Origin: Taxillus chinensis | Lineage: Eukaryota > Streptophyta > Magnoliopsida > Santalales > Loranthaceae | DNA length: 64,000 nt | Direction of reading: 5' to 3' | Assembly (NCBI GenBank): GCA_023512835.1 | Contig: CM042085.1 | Location: forward strand, 7,230,062 to 7,294,061 | Part shown: positions 57,162-64,000 of the stretch, one piece after another | Position numbering within the stretch: position 1 is the stretch's first letter | How the letters are laid out: every line of letters begins with the position of its first letter | Notes under the pieces: generated by a model | The model's input: only the letters and a program-made list of their open reading frames with translations | The model's database searches: none | Told to the model about the DNA's origin: nothing | Translations under genes and position numbers: made by a program

Positions 57162-57672
57162 GAGCCACTCCAAAAGTCTCTCTATAATTTTCTTCACATG
57201 TATAGAATTTTTCACATGTTAAAAGTTATTTTTTAACATACACTCCAACAATAATCTTCAAATCATCTTTATTTTTATTAAAATAATAATAATAATAATT
57301 GCACGGGAGATGGGATGGGGGGGAGGGAGAGGCGGCCAGCGTCGGGGATGAGGGAGGGGGCGGCGGGGGCGTCGGGGATGGGGAGGGAGGTGGGCGGGGT
57401 GGGCGGTGTCGAGGATGAGGGAGGGAGGTGGGACGGTGTCGAGTGAGGCATCGGGGGATGTGGGAGGCGGTCGGTGTCGAGGATGAGGGATGGGGTGGTG
57501 GGGGTGGGATAGGGGGAAGCGGGATGGTGACTAGAGGAGGCGAGGAGAGGGGAGGAGAGAGAGAGAAAGAAGATAAAAAATAATAAAATATTATGTAGAG
57601 AATGAATAGTACTCTTATTTTTCAAGGTCTTTGAATAATGTAAATATAAGCGATGTAGATGTAGAGGGCTTA
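57162..57672. mobile_element. MITE-like element with a G-rich core
   Basis: The left end (TAA then GAGCCACTCC) resembles the GAGCAACTTC end of the 34415-35131 element. The flank pattern is also similar: ACATGTATAGAATTTTTCACATGTTAAAAG near 57196, then ACTCCAACAATAATCTTCAA. The core 57300-57555 is a G-rich island on the + strand (GGGGATGGGGAGGGAGGTGG and similar). The right end near 57672 is uncertain because no good inverted partner was found. Confidence 0.45.
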
Positions 57673-58630
57673 TTTGCATTTGGGCTTATTTGTAGAACAT
57701 TAAGAGCCTTTTAGGTTATTTAAGCCCTCATTAGAAGCTCTTGAGGATGTTGTAAGTTTAATTGACCTCATTAATGATTTGAGGAAAAATCATTAACTTG
57801 AGCTTAATTAGTCAAATTGGTAATTGTAACAAGTTTAGATAATGATTGCAATCTTGTTTGGAGTGATTGCATAATGAATAACGAATTAAAATGACTAGGA
57901 TTGAAGAATTCAAGGGTTGAGAGTATTCTTAACATAATAGGCCTAAGCATTCCGATAACTTGATGTAAATGCATCATAAGTTGAAGTAATATTGATTTAG
58001 ACTTCAGATGGCCTATATGAGATTGTAAATAGATAAAATTTGATGTTTAGAATTTTAAATTAATAAAATTTAGGCTAAACACGCAAGTAGTGAAGTCAAC
58101 TAGTCAACTAAAACTAGGGTTGATTAATTAAAGAATATAGGGTTTGATCAATCATGGGTTTCCAAAGAGCCTTAAAGGTTCAATCAATCAAGGCTAGTCA
58201 GATTAAAGCTTGATCAAATGAAGAATTAAATGTTTTGTCGGTTCATTTTCCAATAGTCTTCTAGTGTTTAATCAACCAGCCCTAGTCAATTGAAGCAATG
58301 TTTTACACGAGCTCTTAGGGTTTAATCAACAAAAATCAGTGGTCAAGTGAAATAAGTTCTACTTGATTGATTGGCCCAATTTTCAAATGATATTTCAAAT
58401 TTGAGTGAACAATATTGTGAAACACATGTATTGTGTTGATTTAAGAGTCTAGTGTAATGGAAGCATAGTATTGTGATATAACTTCTTTTGTGCTATATTT
58501 AATTTGTTAGTTATACATATATGCTGATATTGTGAAACCTTCCAGCCCAGATGATATGCCTGATTTGGGACAGATGACTAAGATCCCTGGACTAATAATA
58601 TGGAGATGATTATAGACAAGTAGAGACTCT
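57673..58630. other. AT-rich intergenic region
   Basis: No gene seen. Several phrases recur imperfectly (TCAATCAA, TAGTCAA, TTGATCAA at 58095-58380), giving a repetitive look without a clear unit. Confidence 0.4.
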
Positions 58631-58838
58631 AAACTGATGTTTGATAGGTTACTAAAGCCCGTATGCTGGTATTTGACAAGTGACTAAAGCACTTGTGTTG
58701 ACAAGTAGCCGAAGCCCCTAAACTATGTACCATTAAACTGATGTTTGATAGGTTACTAAAGCCCGTATGCTGGTATTTGACAAGTGACTAAAGCACTTGT
58801 GTTGACAAGTAGCCGAAGCCCCTAAACTATGTACCATT
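58631..58838 (+). repeat. Perfect 104-bp tandem duplication
   Basis: Copy 1 is 58631-58734 and copy 2 is 58735-58838. Both begin AAACTGATGTTTGATAGGTT and end AACTATGTACCATT. By eye they are identical. Within each unit TGACAAGT occurs twice, suggesting an older internal repeat. Confidence 0.93.
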
Positions 58839-59179
58839 AAATTGGATTTGATAGGCTAAGGGCGATAAATTAATTATGATAGGCCCAAGTGGCTTAAGCT
58901 AATGAAATGTTTAATAAGAAATTATGAAAATAAAGGAAAAACTGCATAAAACGCTGATATACACTAGGCGACAATTTCCACATTTTAGTAAGCATTATGC
59001 ATAAACCGAGCAAACAGCTCGCTGCCAATGGATCTGGTGATTTCGCTTAGTAATCACTGCAAAGTGGGCTTCTCAGACGGTAGTGAAAATGATGGAAAGA
59101 ACGGCTTTCGAGGACTAGAATTTCCTTCAGTAACTACATGCTACAGGGCATAATTGATTGAAACCACATGGAATAAAGG

Positions 59180-62100
59180 TCATGTGTTGATGGTGCCTTG
59201 AAGAATATACGAGGCTCTAGTGCGAACCTGCATGGAAGAAATAAATTACAAACGAAGGAACAAATTCAATTTTAAAAAAGCTTTCAAGAGAGTATCAAAG
59301 CACACCTTCGGTGCGTACGACCTCAAGTCTGCACCAGTGATCTGAAAAGAACAATTTCGAAGATAAACCCCCCACATTTCATTTATCAGTGGTTTGTCTT
59401 CATGCAATGAATTAGATAAAAGCCAATTTTCTGCTAACACTAAGTAAATGTACACCCTGAACAAATCACAATTTTTTTCTTTCAAATTAATTGCTATAAG
59501 CAATTTTAGGATCTCTTCTGGCTGAGAAACCTGCAGGCAGCAAGCGGAATTCTTAGCCTTCGTATAAAATATGTTATCATAAATAAGGTCTTCACATCAA
59601 AATCAGGCCAACTATTAAGTAACCAAGAATGAAGTATTTCAATTGTGGCTGAGCTTTGTAGAATCCTTCATGATAGGATAAGAAATAAGCAGCATTGAAA
59701 AGAAAAGTTGGGCCTACATTCAACAAACGGCTTATTGGAGATGAAAAAGTAAAGTTCATACCCACCAACTTACTGGAAAAAAGTAATGGCAAAATACAGA
59801 GTAAGTGCCGTCATAATTGATAGGGCCCTAGCTCTGTTGGTATCTTGCCTATTCTCCCTTAGTGAAGGTTAGACGTGATTTTGAAGTGACAGAATAATGC
59901 AAAGGATTGCTTACCTTGTTATCAAAACAAGCTACAAGGGTTTCGTAGGCAATTGTGCTTCTGAGGCACTTACTTCGAGCATTAACTCCAGAAATACATT
60001 CCACTGTTTTCAAGCAATTTAAGTCACTGGGCAATCTGCAGTGCATTAATAAATTAATTAAAAAAACAATGAAAAAGTGAACAGAAAGCCAAGCTAACAA
60101 AATTAAATTATACACCGCAGCTATATGTTATAAATAGAGCTTTAAAAAAATCCTTAATCAATAGCCATAATTAAAAACTTCTCTAGGCTTTCAATCACTA
60201 GTAAGCGAACAACATATTAGTATCACTTTGTCTTCAGAACACTATCATTAGACTCATCAAATGTTTTTTTAATTGTACGTATATAGAAAAATATCAATCA
60301 ATGACTATAAAATGTCATTCAAGTTCTTGTTTTATCTAAAAGCTTTTTCAAATTGTAGCCTTTTACTATATTGGATTCACCAAATAATATTTAAAAAATT
60401 ATACATTAGTAAAAAATTTTACTAAGATGCATCATGTATCCAACTTTAAGTTTTATTGTTATTCAATATAGCCAGCTTCAGGTCTTTAAATAAAGGCTTG
60501 AGTGTTATTGATTGTAACTTTCAAATATCACATCGTAACAAGATTGAAACAATGAAACTATTTATTGCCTTTATAAAGAAGCCCAATCAATAGTGATAAA
60601 ATAATCAAATATAGTTATTTTGAAACAACTCTAACTGTAAGATAAGTTATAAAACAAAGGGAAAATTCATAGAGAATGACTGTTGGAATTCTAGAGTTAA
60701 TGAATGTCCTGAAACGTTCAGCAAATTAAAAATCCTACATCAATGTTAGCATGTATCAGAAGAAAAATTAACAATCCATTAAAATTCAAAATTCTACCGA
60801 TAATTAACTTTCTGATACGACTTAGAAACCATCTCCAAAATCAGATGACTTTTTCACTTCTAGTCTTCCACAAATCCCTTACTTTCAAGTTAAATTCCCT
60901 ATGACTGAAGTTACATAGGCTGCCCATTGCAAATTTATAATAATATAAACTAGAATAGGAACCACAATAATTCATCCAAAACTAATCGAGTCCCCTATAT
61001 TCCACGGCCTTCATTGTCCAAAATTAGTGAAAACTCATTATCACGTCTATAAAGAGAAGGCCCAAGCTAGTAAATCAGCAAAAGTAATAACCTGCAGGCA
61101 AGAGATTTTGCTATTTTTTTGCAGCTAGTATTCCATTCTTCGTCCGTGAAGTAACCAATAAGTGATAGCAAACAGTCATAAACAAGCACATACAAGCCTT
61201 GAAGCTTATGGTCTAAGAAGAAAAGGATAATGAATCCAGCTAACTCTTCTGCTTCTGACGTTGAGAAAAATGAATGCACATTCCTGTGCAGATCAAATAG
61301 TATCAGTCAAAGCAAAAATCTAAAAATATGCAATAATCACCAGAACCGCCCCCATCATCTACATCAATCTAGTGAAGGTAAAGATGCTAACAGAACAAAA
61401 GTATGCTCTGGACAAAATTTCGTTTTCCACATACCTTATTTGACAACAAGTTGTGACAAATTTGATCCAAGCTCTAATATTTTGCGGTGGTCCACCACGA
61501 CCAGAGCCTATAAGACAATTAATCAATGTAATCATTAAAAAATATACACGACATCACAAAAGGCAATTACAACTACTGGTATTCAGATTGTGTGCACCAT
61601 TAGAGAAGCTCTAGAATAAAAACCACTCAATGTCAAAACCTAACAAGAAAAAATAGCCAGAAACTTTCCTAAAGACTCTTTTCAATTAATTCATAAAATA
61701 TGCTTTACAATAAAAAGGATACGGCTATATATAGCCTTACAAGTATTCAACCCACTAACTCATGACTCCCACATCTTAAATAAACTAACCATTAACCCAC
61801 TAAGCAAAGGTGACTTTAATGCTGGGAGACGAGGCGGAGAACAAGAAAGGTTAGCCCTGTTTTTTTAAAGCCTCAAATGTGTTCGTCTGTGTTGATGTGG
61901 TGCCTCATCCCTAATAAGGTGGGTGGCAGCAGATATGAGTTATGGGGCATTGCCTCCAAGCGCATTGCATCGAGGCGGGTGAGATGGCACCTCAGTCCAT
62001 TTTGTCGAGCCTTGATTAAGAGTCTAGGTTGATAAAGCTTGTAGTAAACTTGTGTCTAGAATAGCAATGTCCATATTCACTATCCAGATAGTATTAGTCT

Positions 62101-63936
62101 AGGTTGTTCAGATTAGCATTGAAGACTTTATCCGATACCATTGAATGTCCGCAATAAAATTGAATGACATCGTCCCACTAAAGAATCTGGTGCTTATCTA
62201 GATTGGTCATGTTCTTCGCGAAACGTTGTCCATATTAGGATTGATGTCCGTATTTGAAGATACCCGAATGAGAAAGAGAGGAAGTGTATGAATTTGGGCA
62301 TTGGCGTGTATCTAGATTAGCATTGACATGTTCGTATTTGACATATCCAAATTAGCATTGAATGTCCATATTGGAATGTGATATTCACGTCAAAAGATGT
62401 CTAAATTATAAGATGTTTGAATCAAAAGACTTGCCTGAATAAGGAGATGTTCGTATTACAAACTTATAATCAAAATGCAAAGTAAATTCAGATAACAATA
62501 TTTCAAAGAAAAATGAAGGTCTTTTTTACAACTTCACATTCATATGGTCTACCAACATTGACTTGAGGGCTTTCAACACCTTATATGTGACATCTTCACC
62601 TACTAACATGGATGAACATTCAAGTGATGATGTGACGCATTATAAAACAACTTCAAGCAACCGATTGATAAACTTATTAAGAAGATTTCTTAATTGAAGA
62701 TTTCTTACCTTATTAAGAAGGTACAAAAACTCGTTACCGACAATAAAAGATTTCCATATCAAGAAAGCAAAGCATGAAACCTATACATATATATAAAACT
62801 TTGTTCATATTGTAATTAAGATACTAATATTAAAGTTATGTTGCTAGATTAGGATTTTGCGCGTCTCTCAATTGAGAGAAAAAATCTAGCACATAGAGAA
62901 TAGAAGAGTTTTTTCAAAAAGCTTATTCATAATTTTGGTATTCTTTATAATAGATATTTCACTGTGAAATAACATAAAAAGATTGTTATAAAAATTATAA
63001 CTCTCATATTAATGCAAATGGATTAACACAAATATTTTGTTTGTCTTTCACCTTACTTCGATATATTATTGCAAGATAAAGGAATTGTAGTGTGTTGTTT
63101 TATATGTGAAGAAAGCGAAGCATGAGACCTATATATATAGAAGCCTTTGTTCATATTGTAATTAAGATGCTAATATTAAAGCTAAGTTATTGGATTAGGG
63201 TTTTGCGCAATCTCTCAATTGAGAGAAAAATCCTAGCACGTAGAGAATAGAAGAGTTTTTTTTCTTCTTAACAATTAGCTTATTCATAATTTTGGTATTC
63301 TTTACGATAGACATTACATTGTGAAATAACATAAAAAAAATTGTTATAAAAATTTACAACTCTCATATTAATACAAATGGTTTAACACAAATACTTTGTT
63401 TGTCTTTCACATTACTTTGATATATTATTGCAAGATAAGGAGTTATAGTGTGTTGTTTTATATGCGAAAATTTTTCATTGGTTGGTATATTCACTTCCCT
63501 TTTAAACTAGCCCTGAGCCTAACACAGACACACCTCTTGCCATTAAATTAATTGTAAGAAAAGGCTGCGTCCATATTAGCCCGTGTAGTCCTATTCTTTC
63601 CCGAATCCTGCCACTTACCGGAGCTTCATTTATCGGGTTTATCCTTACAATCCAGCTTCATATAATTTAGAGTAATACTTGGAGGGAGAGATAATTAGTT
63701 GAGAAACCATCTGGGTGGGGTGTAAACCAGCTCCTTCCAGGGTATACGCACAACTTTAATCATAAAATAACATCTACACAATCAAAAAGATGAAAACCAG
63801 TGGCATAGATGTGGAAAAAATTACCAGTGTGACTTGACGGAGGTGGATAATCAAACAGGAATCCATATAACACAAGGGCTCTTTTTAACTCAGAATAACC
63901 AGGAAACCAGCGAATTTCAACCACTGGTGCATCAAC
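59180..63936 (-). CDS. C-terminal part of a helical nuclear protein, possibly Nse6/ASAP1-like (partial)
   Basis: Only the 3' half is in the window. Exons (descending): 63936-63825, 61507-61435, 61283-61092, 60035-59915, 59530-59306, 59227-59180. All have GT-AG borders and the frame is kept through 256 residues to TGA at 59182-59180. The 5' exons lie beyond 64000. Readable stretches include VVEIRWFPGYSELKRALVLY, GGPPQNIRAWIKFVTTCC, FFLDHKLQGLYVLVYDCLLS, LNCLKTVECISGVNARSKCL, LKLLIAINLKEKNCDLFRVY and the end VRTRASYILQGTINT. The sequence is alpha-helical and Leu-rich, with no signal peptide or catalytic motif. It resembles the CANIN-type region of Nse6/SLF2 proteins, which load the SMC5/6 complex; the plant member is ASAP1, partner of SNI1. 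This comes from recollection of family style, not a database match, so the gene call is firm but the name is weak. Confidence 0.75.
62080..62460. repeat. Degenerate short repeats in the intron of the partial gene
   Basis: Variants of ATTAGCATTGA and GAATGTCC / TGTCCATATT recur many times, for example near 62112, 62145, 62230, 62317, 62352 and 62365. This gives a degraded satellite-like array within the 2.3 kb intron. Confidence 0.5.
62761..63466 (+). repeat. Tandem duplication of about 350 bp in the intron of the partial gene
   Basis: Copy 1 is 62761-63108 and copy 2 is 63109-63466. Shared blocks include TTGTTCATATTGTAATTAAG, TCTCTCAATTGAGAG, ATAGAGAATAGAAGAGTTTT (approximately), TTCATAATTTTGGTATTCTT and TGTTTGTCTTTCAC. 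The copies differ by scattered substitutions and small indels, so the duplication is not recent. Confidence 0.88.
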
Positions 63937-64000
63937 CTGATTGTCAGTGTTGGAATTGAGGATAGCAACTCAAGGGATATAAAAAAAACAATATATAAAA

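Noticed and set aside
59342..59456. Splitting the 59530-59306 exon at TTCAGG/GTGTAC and TTTTCAG/ATCACT
   Set aside because: Both sites look usable, but the frame stays open across (LFRVYIYLVLAENWL and on) and reads as natural protein, so one 75-codon exon is better.
62761..63466. CRISPR-like array
   Set aside because: Two long diverged copies in a plant intron, with no short regular repeats and spacers.

Overview
The window is nuclear DNA of a flowering plant, almost certainly a eudicot and possibly a woody one. It is AT-rich, its genes are split by GT-AG introns, the intergenic space is packed with small transposon remnants and microsatellites, and the readable proteins match plant families. 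No bacterial, organellar or intact viral genes were seen. Four protein-coding genes can be supported.

Left part (1-17.5 kb): a complete, apparently intact DNA ligase 1 gene (LIG1) on the + strand. It has 17 coding exons over about 16 kb that join without a frame break into 836 codons plus stop. Its promoter has a canonical E2F site. It has two in-frame ATGs 168 bases apart, the arrangement known to give mitochondrial and nuclear forms in Arabidopsis. Introns 2 and 9 are swollen by three decayed LINE retrotransposon copies, all in the same direction as the gene.

Middle part (17.5-53 kb): one short gene on the - strand (DUF1635 family, 21.0-22.0 kb), then about 30 kb without a convincing gene. 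That stretch holds a run of exactly 700 C, flanked by repeat copies that differ from one another mainly by small indels (probably an assembly or base-calling fault). It also holds a decayed retrotransposon gag fragment and many MITE-like elements, some nested and some with recognisable target-site duplications. Several carry GC-rich cores in an otherwise AT-rich setting. Long AT and GA microsatellites are also present.

Right part (53-64 kb): on the - strand, a complete shugoshin gene (8 exons, 289 residues), and then the 3' half of a gene running off the right edge. Its helical protein resembles the CANIN/Nse6 type subunit of the SMC5/6 complex (ASAP1 in Arabidopsis); this name is tentative.

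Three of the four genes concern replication, chromatid cohesion or DNA repair. They have different structures and spacing, and nothing in the sequence shows that they work as a cluster. I found no convincing new biological system. The items most worth a second look are the poly-C/noisy-repeat block, the dual-start LIG1 with LINE-filled introns, the GC-rich cores inside MITEs, and the duplicated hairpin upstream of shugoshin.
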